DNA of 64,000 bases from positions 1,879,001 through 1,943,000 of the forward strand of contig NZ_CP090953.1 of assembly GCF_021513175.1 (NCBI RefSeq), written 5' to 3'. Origin of the DNA: Sphingomonas sp. S2-65. Lineage in GTDB: Bacteria > Pseudomonadota > Alphaproteobacteria > Sphingomonadales > Sphingomonadaceae. The translations under genes and the position numbers were made by a program. Numbering within the stretch: the first letter of the stretch is position 1; each line of letters opens with the position of its first letter. Below the pieces are notes generated by a model that was not told the origin of the DNA, ran no database searches, and worked only from the letters and a program-made list of their open reading frames with translations. This document shows, in pieces, positions 1 through 7,935 of this stretch.

Positions 1-2393
1 ACGCGATGGAGGGCTATCTCGCCCGGCTGATCAAGGCGGGCCACCGCGTCGCTATCGCCGAGCAGACCGAAACGCCGGAACAGGCGAGGAAGCGAGCCGG
101 ATCGAAGGCGCTGGTCGCCCGAGCGATCGTTCGCGTCGTGACCGCCGGCACGCTGACCGAGGAAACGCTGCTCGACAGCCGCTCGGCCAATTGGTGCGCG
201 GCGATCGGCGAGGCGGGCGGCAGCGTCGCGATTGCCTGCGCCGACATTTCCACCGGGCGTTTCGAGATCATCGAGACCGATGCCGAGCGCGTCTCCGCCG
301 AGATCGCTCGGCTTTCGCCCGCCGAAACCGTCGCGTGCGACGCGTCGACGTTCGATGCGCTCGCGACCATGTTGCGCCCGCGTCAGGGGTTCGACAGCGT
401 TGGCGCGGAGGAGCGGCTGAAGGCACTGTTCGGAGTCGCCACGCTGGACGGGTTCGGCAGCTTCTCGCGCGCGGCGCTGGCGGCTGCGGGCGGGCTCGTC
501 GCTTATCTGGATCACACCGCCAAGGGATCCCTGCCCTTCCTGCGCCCGCCACGCGTCAGCCGGACCGAGGCGTTCATGGCGATCGACGCGGCGACGCGCG
601 AAAGCCTGGAACTCTGTGTCAGCCAGGGCGGCGTCCGCAAGGGCAGCCTGCTCGACAGCGTCGACCGCACTGTCACCGGAGCTGGCGCACGCCTGCTGGG
701 GCAGGACATCGCCACGCCACTGATGGACCGAGCGGCGATCGAGGCGCGGCTCGACCTGGTGCAGCGCTTCCACGACGATGCCGGAGTGCGTGACATGGTG
801 CGCAGTGCGTTGCGGGCGCTTCCCGACATCGGCCGGGCGCTGGGACGGCTGGCGGCGGGCCGGGGGTCGCCGCGCGATCTGGGGCAATTGCGTGACGGAC
901 TGGACGGGGCGTGGCGGCTGGGGGAGCGGCTGGCGGGACTTGACGACGTGCCCGAACTGCTCGGGCGATTGATCCCGCAGTTGCGCGGCCACGGCGCGCT
1001 GATCGACCTGTTGTCGCGCGCGCTGGTGCCCGAGCCGCCGGTGGATGCGGCGCATGGCGGGTATATCGCGGAGGGGTATGACGCGGCGCTTGACGATCTG
1101 GTTGACGCCGGAGCGGGTGGGCGGCGGGCGATCGCGGCGCTGGAAGCGGAGTATCGCGGGCGCACCGGCATCACCGCACTGAAGATCCGCCACAACGGCG
1201 TCCTTGGCTATCATATTGAAGTTGCGGCACGATTTGCCGATGCGCTGATGGCGCCCGACAGCGGCTTCACCCATCGGCAGACGCTGGCGGGCGTCGTCCG
1301 CTTCAACGCACCGGAATTGCACGATGTCGCCGTCAAGGTGACGCAAGCGGGCGCGCATGCCCTGGCGGCGGAGGCCGCGCACCTCGAGGATCTGACCACA
1401 ACCGCCCTCGACAGTCGCGAGGCAATCGCCGCCACCGCCGACGCGCTGGCCCGCCTTGACGTAGCGTCAGGCCTGGCGGAGCGCGCGGCGGAGAGCGATT
1501 GGGCGCGCCCGGCGCTGGTCGAGCATAGCTGCTTCGAAGTCGAGGGCGGACGCCACCCGGTGGTCGAGGATGCGGTCGCGCGCAGTGGCGGAAGATTCGT
1601 CGCGAACGACTGCAAATTGTCGGAAAATTCGCGGCTTTGGCTCGTCACCGGCCCCAATATGGGCGGTAAATCGACGTTCCTGCGTCAAAACGCGCTGCTC
1701 GCCGTCCTCGCGCAGGCCGGCAGCTACGTGCCCGCGGCCAGTGCCACGCTGGGGCTGGTCGACCGGCTGTTCAGCCGCGTCGGCGCATCGGACAATCTCG
1801 CGCGCGGCCGATCGACCTTCATGGTCGAGATGGTGGAGACCGCCGCGATCCTGGCGCAGGCGACGCCGCGCAGCTTCGTGATCCTGGACGAAGTCGGGCG
1901 CGGCACGTCGACTTATGACGGCCTGGCGATCGCCTGGGCGGTGGTGGAGGCGATCCACGAAGAGAATCGCTGCCGTTGCCTATTCGCGACGCATTATCAC
2001 GAGCTCACGCGGCTGGCCGAGCGCTGCGACGCGCTCAGCCTCCACCACGTTCGCGCGCGCGAGTGGAAGGGGGACCTGGTCCTGCTCCACGAACTCGCCG
2101 ACGGCCCGGCGGATCGCAGCTATGGCATCGCCGTCGCCCGGCTGGCGGGCATGCCGCCGAGCGCGATCAAGCGCGCCAAGGCAGTGCTCGACAAGCTGGA
2201 AGCGGGCCGCGAGAAGACCGGCGGCCTGGCGGCAGGCCTGGACGACCTGCCGCTGTTCGCCGCCATGGCCCAGCAGGAGGAGGCACAGGCGGACGCGCTG
2301 CGCACCGAGCTGGGGGCGCTCGACGTGGACGCCCTCACCCCCCGCGACGCGCTGGAGGCGCTCTACCGGCTGAAGGCGCTGGCCGCCGACTGA
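1..2393 (+). CDS. mutS: DNA mismatch repair ATPase MutS (5' end outside window)
   Basis: MutS binds base mismatches and small loops and starts methyl-independent mismatch repair with MutL. The reading frame is already open at the left edge, so the first several dozen residues (part of the mismatch-binding domain I) lie outside; the first in-window ATG at 6 is internal. Visible parts are the connector and core domains, then the ABC-type ATPase near the 3' end. That ATPase has a Walker A (TGPNMGGKS, about 1648-1674) and a Walker B followed by the dimer-interface signature (ILDEVGRGTSTYDG, about 1880-1922). The C-terminal helix-turn-helix region runs to the TGA at 2391. About 795 residues are visible, against about 850-900 for full proteins. 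The gene is intact where visible and converges on the esterase gene that ends at 2399. Confidence 0.97.
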   Translation, partial: AMEGYLARLIKAGHRVAIAEQTETPEQARKRAGSKALVARAIVRVVTAGTLTEETLLDSRSANWCAAIGEAGGSVAIACADISTGRFEIIETDAERVSAEIARLSPAETVACDASTFDALATMLRPRQGFDSVGAEERLKALFGVATLDGFGSFSRAALAAAGGLVAYLDHTAKGSLPFLRPPRVSRTEAFMAIDAATRESLELCVSQGGVRKGSLLDSVDRTVTGAGARLLGQDIATPLMDRAAIEARLDLVQRFHDDAGVRDMVRSALRALPDIGRALGRLAAGRGSPRDLGQLRDGLDGAWRLGERLAGLDDVPELLGRLIPQLRGHGALIDLLSRALVPEPPVDAAHGGYIAEGYDAALDDLVDAGAGGRRAIAALEAEYRGRTGITALKIRHNGVLGYHIEVAARFADALMAPDSGFTHRQTLAGVVRFNAPELHDVAVKVTQAGAHALAAEAAHLEDLTTTALDSREAIAATADALARLDVASGLAERAAESDWARPALVEHSCFEVEGGRHPVVEDAVARSGGRFVANDCKLSENSRLWLVTGPNMGGKSTFLRQNALLAVLAQAGSYVPAASATLGLVDRLFSRVGASDNLARGRSTFMVEMVETAAILAQATPRSFVILDEVGRGTSTYDGLAIAWAVVEAIHEENRCRCLFATHYHELTRLAERCDALSLHHVRAREWKGDLVLLHELADGPADRSYGIAVARLAGMPPSAIKRAKAVLDKLEAGREKTGGLAAGLDDLPLFAAMAQQEEAQADALRTELGALDVDALTPRDALEALYRLKALAAD

Positions 2394-2398
2394 GCGGG

Positions 2399-3370
2399 TC
2401 AGGCCCGGAAGACGCCCTTGCGCACGCCATAGCTGTGGAACAGCGCCGGCCAGGCCGAGCCCGGCGCCTCTTTGGGCAACCGTGCGCCGAAGCCATGCCC
2501 GCCCTCGTCGAACAGGTGCATCTCCGCCTTGCGGCCCGCCTTCATCACCGCGTCGTAGAGCACCAGGCTGTTGGCGACCGGCACCAGCCTGTCGTCGCTG
2601 GCGTGCACCAGGAACAGCGGCGGCGTCTCCGCCGTCACGCGCTTTTCCACCGAGGCGTGAAGCAGTGCCTCTGCCGACGCGCTGGGCCCGAGCAGATTGT
2701 CGCGCGACCCGACATGGGTGATGCCGGCGTCGAGGCTCACCACCGGATATACCAGCCCCGCCAGATCCGGCCGCGCCGACATCCGGTCCGCCGCATCCAC
2801 CGGCGCATACACCGCCTCGCCATGCCGCGTCGCCAGCGAGCCGGCCAAATGGCCGCCCGCGGAGAACCCCAGCACCGCCAGCCGTGCGGGATCGATGCCG
2901 AACCGCGCCGCGCCCGAACGGATGACCCGCATGCCGCGCTGCGCATCCTGGAGCGGGACCAGCGCGCGCTGGTCCCAGCCCTCGGCCGGAAGCCGGTAGA
3001 CCAGGATGAAGGCGGTGATCCCGCGCGCGTTCAGCCACGCCGCCTGCTCGGTGCCTTCATTGTCATAGGCGAGGAATCCATAGCCGCCGCCGGGCACCAG
3101 CATCACCGCCGCGCCGTTGGGCCGCGCCGGGCGGCGCACCACCAGCACCGGATCGTCGATGCCCATCACCCAGCGATCGGGATGCGCCGGATCCTTCGAA
3201 TTGTCGGTCACTTTGCGGACGATCCCCGTGCCGCGCGCTCCCGGCGGGCGCCCCGGCCAGAGCCGAACCACTTCGTCGCCCGGCGCCGTCTGGGCGAGCG
3301 CCCCCGGACCGGCCGCGGCGCCCAGCATCGCGGCGCCGGCGCCGAGCACGGCACGTCGTGTGGGTGTCAT
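2399..3370 (-). CDS. Secreted alpha/beta hydrolase (esterase, BD-FAE/acetylxylan-esterase-like)
   Basis: 323 residues. The N-terminus carries a twin-arginine type signal (TPTRRAVLG followed by an Ala/Gly-rich core ending ALAQ), so the enzyme is probably exported folded by Tat. The alpha/beta-hydrolase fold is shown by an oxyanion-hole stretch (VPGGGYGF), the nucleophile elbow GFSAGG, a late Asp (HASDDRLVP) and the catalytic His (EGGHGFG). The family usually removes acetyl or feruloyl groups from plant polysaccharides; the substrate here is unknown. Its ATG overlaps the stop of the upstream PLP enzyme by 4 bp (ATGA), so the two are probably translationally coupled. A second member of the family lies at 30368-31255. 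Confidence 0.85.
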   Translation of the reverse strand: MTPTRRAVLGAGAAMLGAAAGPGALAQTAPGDEVVRLWPGRPPGARGTGIVRKVTDNSKDPAHPDRWVMGIDDPVLVVRRPARPNGAAVMLVPGGGYGFLAYDNEGTEQAAWLNARGITAFILVYRLPAEGWDQRALVPLQDAQRGMRVIRSGAARFGIDPARLAVLGFSAGGHLAGSLATRHGEAVYAPVDAADRMSARPDLAGLVYPVVSLDAGITHVGSRDNLLGPSASAEALLHASVEKRVTAETPPLFLVHASDDRLVPVANSLVLYDAVMKAGRKAEMHLFDEGGHGFGARLPKEAPGSAWPALFHSYGVRKGVFRA

Positions 3371-4407
3371 GCGGTTTCCTCTCCTTCGAATATCGGGCGA
3401 TAGGCGTAGAGGCCCGGCGTCCCGCCGGTCATGACGAACAGCACCGCTTCGCCGGGGGCGTAGCGCCCCTCCCGCACTGCCGCCAGCAATCCCGCGAACG
3501 CCTTGCCGCTATAAACGGGGTCGAGCAGCAGTCCCTCGGTGCGCGCCATCAGCCGCACGGCATCCAGCATCGCTCCCGTCGGGATGCCGTAGCCGTCGCC
3601 CAGCTGCGATCCGTCAATCTCCAGCGTCTCGGACAGCGGAGCGGCGCTCAGGCCCGCCAGCGTCGCATCGGCAAGCGCTGCAGTCTCTGCCCTCGCCGGG
3701 TCGAGCGGTGCCAGCACGGTATAGGACTGCACCCGCCCCACTGCCTCGCCCGCCAAGGCCATCCCCGCGGCCAGACCGGCATGCGTCCCCGCGCTGCCAT
3801 TGGCGACGACGATCCGCGCGAAGCGGAGCCCCAGCGACGCTTCCTGCTCCAGGATCTCGGCGGCGCAGGCCGCATAGCCGAGGCAGCCGACCGGCGAAGA
3901 TCCGCCCGCGCCGACGACATAGGCCCGCCGACCCTTGGCCAGGAGCGCTGCCGCCCGCGCGTCGGCGAAAGCCATGGCATCGGCGTCGCCCGGCAGGCGG
4001 TACACCCGCGCGCCGAACAGCGGGTCGAGCAGCTGGTTGCCGCTGTGCAGATAGTCCGGGTCCTCGCGCGGCACCACGCGCCGCAGCACCAGCTCGCAGG
4101 CGAGCCCAGCCCGCGCCGACGCCGCCGCGCTCAGCCGGGCGTGATTGGATTGCAGCGCGCCGGTGGTGATGAAGGTGTCGCACCCCTGCGCCTTGGCATC
4201 GCCGAGCAGGAATTCGAGCTTGCGCAGCTTGTTGCCGCCGCCGCCCAGCCCCATCAGGTCATCGCGCTTGACGAATATCGGGACGCCGCCGGCTGCGGGC
4301 CCCAGCGCCGCCTCCAGCCGGGGCAGCCGCTGGATCGGCGTCACACCTTCCAGCAGCGATTCCGTCGCGAAACCAGCCAATGCCGAACGGATGCGTGCCG
4401 CGCCCAT
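3367..4407 (-). CDS. PLP-dependent D-cysteine desulfhydrase / ACC deaminase family enzyme
   Basis: 346 residues from the ATG at 4407; a TTG 12 bp further upstream is a less likely start. The protein belongs to the fold-type II PLP family that includes D-cysteine desulfhydrase and 1-aminocyclopropane-1-carboxylate deaminase. The signature is a KRDDLMGLGGGGNKLRKLEF region, in which the Lys after GGGGN is the expected Schiff-base residue, followed by GALQSNHARLSA. D-cysteine breakdown to pyruvate, sulfide and ammonia is the commoner activity for this subgroup; ACC deamination cannot be excluded by eye. It is the first gene of a two-gene unit with the esterase and is preceded by about 240 nt of structured leader (see 4432-4476, 4573-4629 and 4631-4645), which suggests conditional expression. 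Confidence 0.85.
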   Translation of the reverse strand: MGAARIRSALAGFATESLLEGVTPIQRLPRLEAALGPAAGGVPIFVKRDDLMGLGGGGNKLRKLEFLLGDAKAQGCDTFITTGALQSNHARLSAAASARAGLACELVLRRVVPREDPDYLHSGNQLLDPLFGARVYRLPGDADAMAFADARAAALLAKGRRAYVVGAGGSSPVGCLGYAACAAEILEQEASLGLRFARIVVANGSAGTHAGLAAGMALAGEAVGRVQSYTVLAPLDPARAETAALADATLAGLSAAPLSETLEIDGSQLGDGYGIPTGAMLDAVRLMARTEGLLLDPVYSGKAFAGLLAAVREGRYAPGEAVLFVMTGGTPGLYAYRPIFEGEETA

Positions 4408-4431
4408 GCCGGTCTCCAAATCGATGATCCC

Positions 4432-4476
4432 AAAAATGAGAGAGGCCGCCGGGCCCCGTCAGGGTACCCGGCGACC
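4432..4476 (-). terminator. Candidate intrinsic terminator / attenuator upstream of the desulfhydrase-like gene
   Basis: On the minus strand a GC-rich stem of about 14 bp (GGTCGCCGGGTACCC pairing with GGGGCCCGGCGGCC across a 4-nt loop, with a few G-U or mismatched pairs) is followed after a short TCTCTCA stretch by TTTTT. It lies between the 18-codon leader frame and the ATG at 4407, in the position an attenuator would take. The T run is short and slightly displaced from the stem, so termination efficiency is uncertain. Confidence 0.5.
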
Positions 4477-4572
4477 TCCGACATGGTCAGCGGCCGGAGT
4501 GTTCCAGCCCGGGAGACCATGCGGGCCGCTTTGCCGGACATGCGGATGGCGATTGGCCATCCGCGGCCCAGC

Positions 4573-4629
4573 TCAGCGGCGCGTCTCCCGAACGAACTGA
4601 ACCGACCTCACTGCTGAACCATGAGACAT
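4573..4629 (-). CDS. Putative 18-residue leader peptide with an exceptional ribosome binding site
   Basis: A short reading frame encoding MSHGSAVRSVQFVRETRR and ending in TGA. It sits one nucleotide downstream of a 15-nt perfect complement of the 16S rRNA 3' tail (4631-4645), with 7 nt between GGAGG and ATG, an ideal spacing. The peptide is basic (4 Arg, 1 His) and ends in RETRR. I do not recognise it. The case for translation rests on the ribosome binding site; the case for a regulatory role rests on the hairpin that follows before the desulfhydrase-like gene. It could also be a stand-alone small protein. Confidence 0.5.
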   Translation of the reverse strand: MSHGSAVRSVQFVRETRR

Positions 4630-4630
4630 C

Positions 4631-4645
4631 GGATCACCTCCTTTC
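4631..4645 (-). promoter_or_regulatory. 15-nt perfect anti-16S Shine-Dalgarno sequence
   Basis: The minus strand reads GAAAGGAGGTGATCC, complementary without mismatch to the conserved 16S rRNA 3' end GGATCACCTCCTTTC. Ordinary genes in this window show only 4 to 6 matching bases. It decides the start of the 18-codon frame at 4629. Confidence 0.75.
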
Positions 4646-4774
4646 GCTAGTTAAAGAGCCTGTGCCTTTCGACACGCCGCGAGTGTGAATCAGTGCGAGT
4701 CGCAGAACAAGCCTTGTTTTGAATTTCTTTCTGCGCAAACCTGGAATTCTGGGCCGCGCGGATCGGCACGCCGC

Positions 4775-5314
4775 TCAGGAACGGCAATCCTCCGCGATAC
4801 GCAGTATCTCCGCCCAGGCCGGCACCACGAGCGGCGGCTGGCCCGCCATTTCCACGATGAAGCGTCCGCGGCTATAGCCCATCGCGTCGATCAGCCCGTC
4901 GCGCGCGGCAAGGCTGGTGGTCAGCTCTCCGGCGGCCCCGGGGGCAAGCGCCACGGTTCGCGCGGTCGAGCTGGTCCGGATCGTCGCCGAAAGCGGCGCC
5001 GCCGCCTGCCCCCGACGTGCCAGGGTGATGCGTCCAGCGGCGGGATCGCACCGCAGGCTAAGCTCGGAAGCCGCGCCCGGGGCACCAAATGCCGCAACCG
5101 TGGTGCCGGCCTCCCGGCGGTAGCTCCAGCTTCCCGGCGACAAGGGCCAGTCCCGCCAGTCGGCCGACGGAGTCGCGCGGGGGGTAGGCGCCGGTGCAGG
5201 CATGGGGGTGGGCACGGGGGGCGCCGGGCGCGGCTCGGGCTCGCTGGGGGCGACGCACCCGGCCAACGCGAACAGCGCGGCGAGGGTCAGGCTTGATGCA
5301 ATGGCGGAACGCAT
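4775..5314 (-). CDS. Proline-rich lipoprotein of unknown function
   Basis: 179 residues. The N-terminus is a lipoprotein signal with lipobox ALAGC, so the mature protein should be anchored at Cys19 or thereabouts. A Pro/Ala-rich linker (roughly residues 22-50) leads to a globular C-terminal part of about 125 residues with several Ser/Thr and Trp positions (DWRDWPLSPGSWSYRR) and two cysteines. I do not recognise a family; the shape resembles small periplasmic proteins annotated as hypothetical in sphingomonads. The ribosome binding site is weak. It is transcribed in the same direction as the leader and desulfhydrase-like gene but separated from them by about 130 bp. Confidence 0.7.
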   Translation of the reverse strand: MRSAIASSLTLAALFALAGCVAPSEPEPRPAPPVPTPMPAPAPTPRATPSADWRDWPLSPGSWSYRREAGTTVAAFGAPGAASELSLRCDPAAGRITLARRGQAAAPLSATIRTSSTARTVALAPGAAGELTTSLAARDGLIDAMGYSRGRFIVEMAGQPPLVVPAWAEILRIAEDCRS

Positions 5315-5353
5315 GTCCCGCTTATGGGGAAAGGGGGCGCTCGCCTCAACCGT

Positions 5354-5776
5354 TCAGGCGGCGCGGCGTGCCATGACTCGGCTCGCATGCGGGAAGAGCA
5401 GTTGCTCCTCGCGGGCGGTGCGCGCGGCGATCAGTGCCACGGCTGCCCGGGTCGCCTCGCCGAACGACGCCCATTCGCGGGTAATCCGATCCACCGGCCA
5501 GTCGAGAATATAGGTTGTGAAGCGATCCACCAGGACGCCATGTTCCTGTCGGCAGCGCAGCGCCAGCACCGTGGCGATGGCATCGCCGGACCCGAGCAAC
5601 CGGTCATAGACCTGGCGGTCTTCGCGCTCGCAATGATCGGCTAGCGCGCGGACGATGCGCCAGCGCATGCCAGCGACGGTCGCGCTGTCGGGTGCCTCGG
5701 CCGCGACGATCCGCAACAGCTCGGCGGTGTGCGCTTCCAGTTCCCGATGTTCCGCACAAAGCTCTGCGATGAGCAT
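5354..5776 (-). CDS. Hemerythrin-like (HHE) domain protein, ligand set intact
   Basis: 140 residues from the ATG at 5776, which is preceded by a good GGGAGG; the frame stays open further upstream but without that support. It is a four-helix hemerythrin-like protein that would bind a non-haem di-iron site, perhaps sensing oxygen, nitric oxide or iron. Putative ligands are His in AEHRELE, His and acidic residues in DHCEREDRQ, His in QEHGVL, and Glu/His in EEQLLFPHA. It is clearly a paralogue of the protein at 6951-7397 (shared RWRIVRAL/RWRLVRAL blocks and DWP.DR motif). It lies downstream of the GH5 gene on the same strand, about 117 bp away. Confidence 0.82.
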   Translation of the reverse strand: MLIAELCAEHRELEAHTAELLRIVAAEAPDSATVAGMRWRIVRALADHCEREDRQVYDRLLGSGDAIATVLALRCRQEHGVLVDRFTTYILDWPVDRITREWASFGEATRAAVALIAARTAREEQLLFPHASRVMARRAA

Positions 5777-5893
5777 GCCCACCTCCCTGTTCCTTCCCGT
5801 TACGGGAACCGGTGGCATTTTGGGATTAGGTAGATTCCGTAGCGCGATTGGGCACTTAGTCCTCCCAGGGAAACACCATAGGGCGTCCGGGCT

Positions 5894-6946
5894 TCATCGC
5901 GCCGGGACAGTGGTCGCGATCGCCTCCACCATTCCCGGCAACCAGCGGTTGCCCTGCCGCAGGGGGAAGGCGTTGGCATAGGCCCAGGCGCAGCTTTGCA
6001 CGCCGATCGAGGCATAGGCCGACGAGACCGCGCCGTAATAAGCGACGCGTTCAGCCGGCGGAATTCCGCCGCGATCGGTTGCGCCATATTCGCCGACGAA
6101 CGGCACGCGGCCGGTACGCGTCATGAAATCGCGTATTTTCCGCAGATTGGCGTCGATCTCGGCATAATCGGCAGGGCTGCCGAAGTGGCGGCCGGTCGGC
6201 GGGGTCGGCGTCACCCAGGTCGCACCCTGATGGGTGAAGGCGAACGGATCGTAGCTGTGGATCGTCGGCACCACATAGGGATCGTCGGGTAGCGGCAGAG
6301 TCGGGAGCGAGTCGACCCCGCTCCAATTCTCTCCGCCGACGATCACGGGGCGCGTGGGGTTGGTCTTGCGGACCTCGGCTAGGGCCGGGTTCAGCACCGA
6401 CGGCAGATTGGCATGAGTCAGGGCGCCCATGGGCTCGTTCAGCAGCTCGAACCACAGCGCGCCGTCGGGCTCCTCGGCGAAGGCGGCGGCGATCTGCGCC
6501 CACAGCGCCGCGAACCGCGCCCGGTGCGCGGCGGGATCGGCATAGAGCGCGTCATAATGATGCAGGTTCAGGATGACGTTCAGCCCGGCGCCGCGCGCGC
6601 CGGCCACCACATGGCGGACGCGCGCCAGAAAGGCCGAGTCGATCGTGTAAGGCGAGCTTGCCTGGGCATGGGCGGACCAGCGCACCGGCAGGCGGATGGT
6701 CTGGAAGCCGGCCGCCTTGATCACCGCGAAATCGGTGTCCGCGATCGCCCGGCCCCAGGCGCCTTCGCGTGGGGCCTCGAGATGGTTGCCCATGTTGACG
6801 CACTTGCCGACCGGCAGGCTGATCCCGGTGGCCGGGCGCGCCGGGGCGGCGGGCACATAAGTACGCGCCGCGGGCACGCCTTGCGCGCTTGCCGCGGCTC
6901 CCGGCGTGAACGCGATCGCCAGTGCGGCTGCCAGCTTGCGCGTCAT
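5894..6946 (-). CDS. Secreted glycoside hydrolase family 5 (cellulase-like)
   Basis: 350 residues with a Sec-type signal peptide (cleavage probably after ASAQG). It has the TIM-barrel layout of GH5: the conserved Arg in TIRLPVRW, NLHHYD, the acid/base Glu in FELLNEP (about residue 172) and the nucleophile Glu in PFVGEYGA (about residue 297). GH5 enzymes cleave beta-1,4-glucans, mannans and related glycans; the exact substrate cannot be read from the sequence. The start is supported by GGAGGGG before the ATG. The gene follows the hemerythrin-like gene at 6951 with 4 bp between stop and start, so they probably share a transcript. Confidence 0.9.
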   Translation of the reverse strand: MTRKLAAALAIAFTPGAAASAQGVPAARTYVPAAPARPATGISLPVGKCVNMGNHLEAPREGAWGRAIADTDFAVIKAAGFQTIRLPVRWSAHAQASSPYTIDSAFLARVRHVVAGARGAGLNVILNLHHYDALYADPAAHRARFAALWAQIAAAFAEEPDGALWFELLNEPMGALTHANLPSVLNPALAEVRKTNPTRPVIVGGENWSGVDSLPTLPLPDDPYVVPTIHSYDPFAFTHQGATWVTPTPPTGRHFGSPADYAEIDANLRKIRDFMTRTGRVPFVGEYGATDRGGIPPAERVAYYGAVSSAYASIGVQSCAWAYANAFPLRQGNRWLPGMVEAIATTVPAR

Positions 6947-6950
6947 GCGT

Positions 6951-7397
6951 TCACCCCTCCGGCGCGGGAGGGACCGGCACCAGCTTCAGCAGGCGGGCCG
7001 CCTCGGGATATAGCGCACGCTCCTCGCTCTCCACGCGGCGGGCGACCTCGGCGAGCAGCGCGTGCGAGGCGTCGCAAAAGCCATCCCAGTCGCGTTCCAT
7101 CCGGTCGGACGGCCAGTCCTGCTGATAGTGGAGGACCACGGCGCGCAACGTGCCGAACGACTCGCGAAAGCCCAGCGCCGCGGCCACGGCCTGGGCGTTG
7201 CCGCTGGCCAGTAGCGATCCGCAGACGTCGCGGTCCTCATGATCGAAATGGTCGAGCAATGCCCGCACCAGCCGCCAGCGCACCGCCGCCACCTCGGCAG
7301 GATCCTGCAGCGGCTGCATCAGCGCCACCTTCAATCCCACCACCAGCGGCTCTATCGCGCGATGCTCCGCGAACAGACTCGTGAACGCCTGCATCAT
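6951..7397 (-). CDS. Hemerythrin-like paralogue lacking two metal-ligand histidines
   Basis: 148 residues. Two adjacent ATG codons (7397, 7394) follow GAAGGAGAGG; the first is used here. Alignment by eye with the protein at 5354-5776 is continuous: AEHR, VRWRLVRALLDHF.HEDR and a DWPSDRMERDW block. The helix-C His of the paralogue is Phe here (RESFGTL against RQEHGVL), and the helix-D FPHA is YPEA. A classical hemerythrin di-iron site therefore looks incomplete, so the protein may bind one metal or none, or have become a regulator. It is probably cotranscribed with the GH5 gene. Confidence 0.8.
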   Translation of the reverse strand: MMQAFTSLFAEHRAIEPLVVGLKVALMQPLQDPAEVAAVRWRLVRALLDHFDHEDRDVCGSLLASGNAQAVAAALGFRESFGTLRAVVLHYQQDWPSDRMERDWDGFCDASHALLAEVARRVESEERALYPEAARLLKLVPVPPAPEG

Positions 7398-7464
7398 CCT
7401 CTCCTTCGGCGAGCCTAGCGGCTGTTTCGAAGAGAGCAATGCCGGCGCGAGCGCCGGAACCGGC

Positions 7465-7935
7465 TTATCCGGCGCGGACCTGAACCACCGCGTCGATCTC
7501 GACCGCGGCACCCAACGGCAGCACCGGCACGCCGACCGCGCTGCGGGCATGGCGTCCGGCATCTCCGAACAGCGCCTGCATCAGCTCGGACGCGCCGTTC
7601 GCCACCTTGGGCTGATCGGTGAAGCTGCCGGCCGAGTTGACGAACACGCCGAGCTTCACGATGCGCTCGACTCGCGACAGGTCGCCGCCCAGCGCCTTCT
7701 TGATCTGCGCGACGATCATCAGCCCGCAGCGCCGTGCCGCTTCCTGGCCGAATGCGAGATCGCGGTCTTCGCCCAGACGGCCGGTCATCAGCTCGCCGTC
7801 CTTGAACGGCAGCTGCCCGGACAAGTGCAGCATGCCGCCCGCCTCTACTGCGGGAACATAGGCCGCGACCGGCGCGGCGGCTTCGGGAACGGAAAGGCCC
7901 AGTTGGGCCAGCTTGGCGTCGATTGCAGCGGTCAT
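7465..7935 (-). CDS. RidA/YjgF-family protein (large subtype)
   Basis: 156 residues. The start is fixed by a 4-bp overlap (ATGA) with the stop of the HAD gene; the longer open frame upstream is only the antisense/shadow of that gene. The protein belongs to the YjgF/RidA family, whose archetype hydrolyses reactive enamine/imine intermediates made by PLP enzymes. The conserved Arg-containing block is ARSAVGVPVLPLGAAVEID near the C-terminus, with LSGQLPF at the start of the domain. This longer subtype is less well characterised than RidA itself. It is last in the operon DUF3572-HAD-RidA. Confidence 0.9.
   Translation of the reverse strand: MTAAIDAKLAQLGLSVPEAAAPVAAYVPAVEAGGMLHLSGQLPFKDGELMTGRLGEDRDLAFGQEAARRCGLMIVAQIKKALGGDLSRVERIVKLGVFVNSAGSFTDQPKVANGASELMQALFGDAGRHARSAVGVPVLPLGAAVEIDAVVQVRAG

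Noticed and set aside
4631..4645. Plus strand reads like the 3' end of 16S rRNA, suggesting an rRNA gene fragment
   Set aside because: Only 15 nt match; flanking bases do not resemble 16S helix 45 or the spacer, and the reverse strand has a start codon at the right distance, so a ribosome binding site is the better reading.
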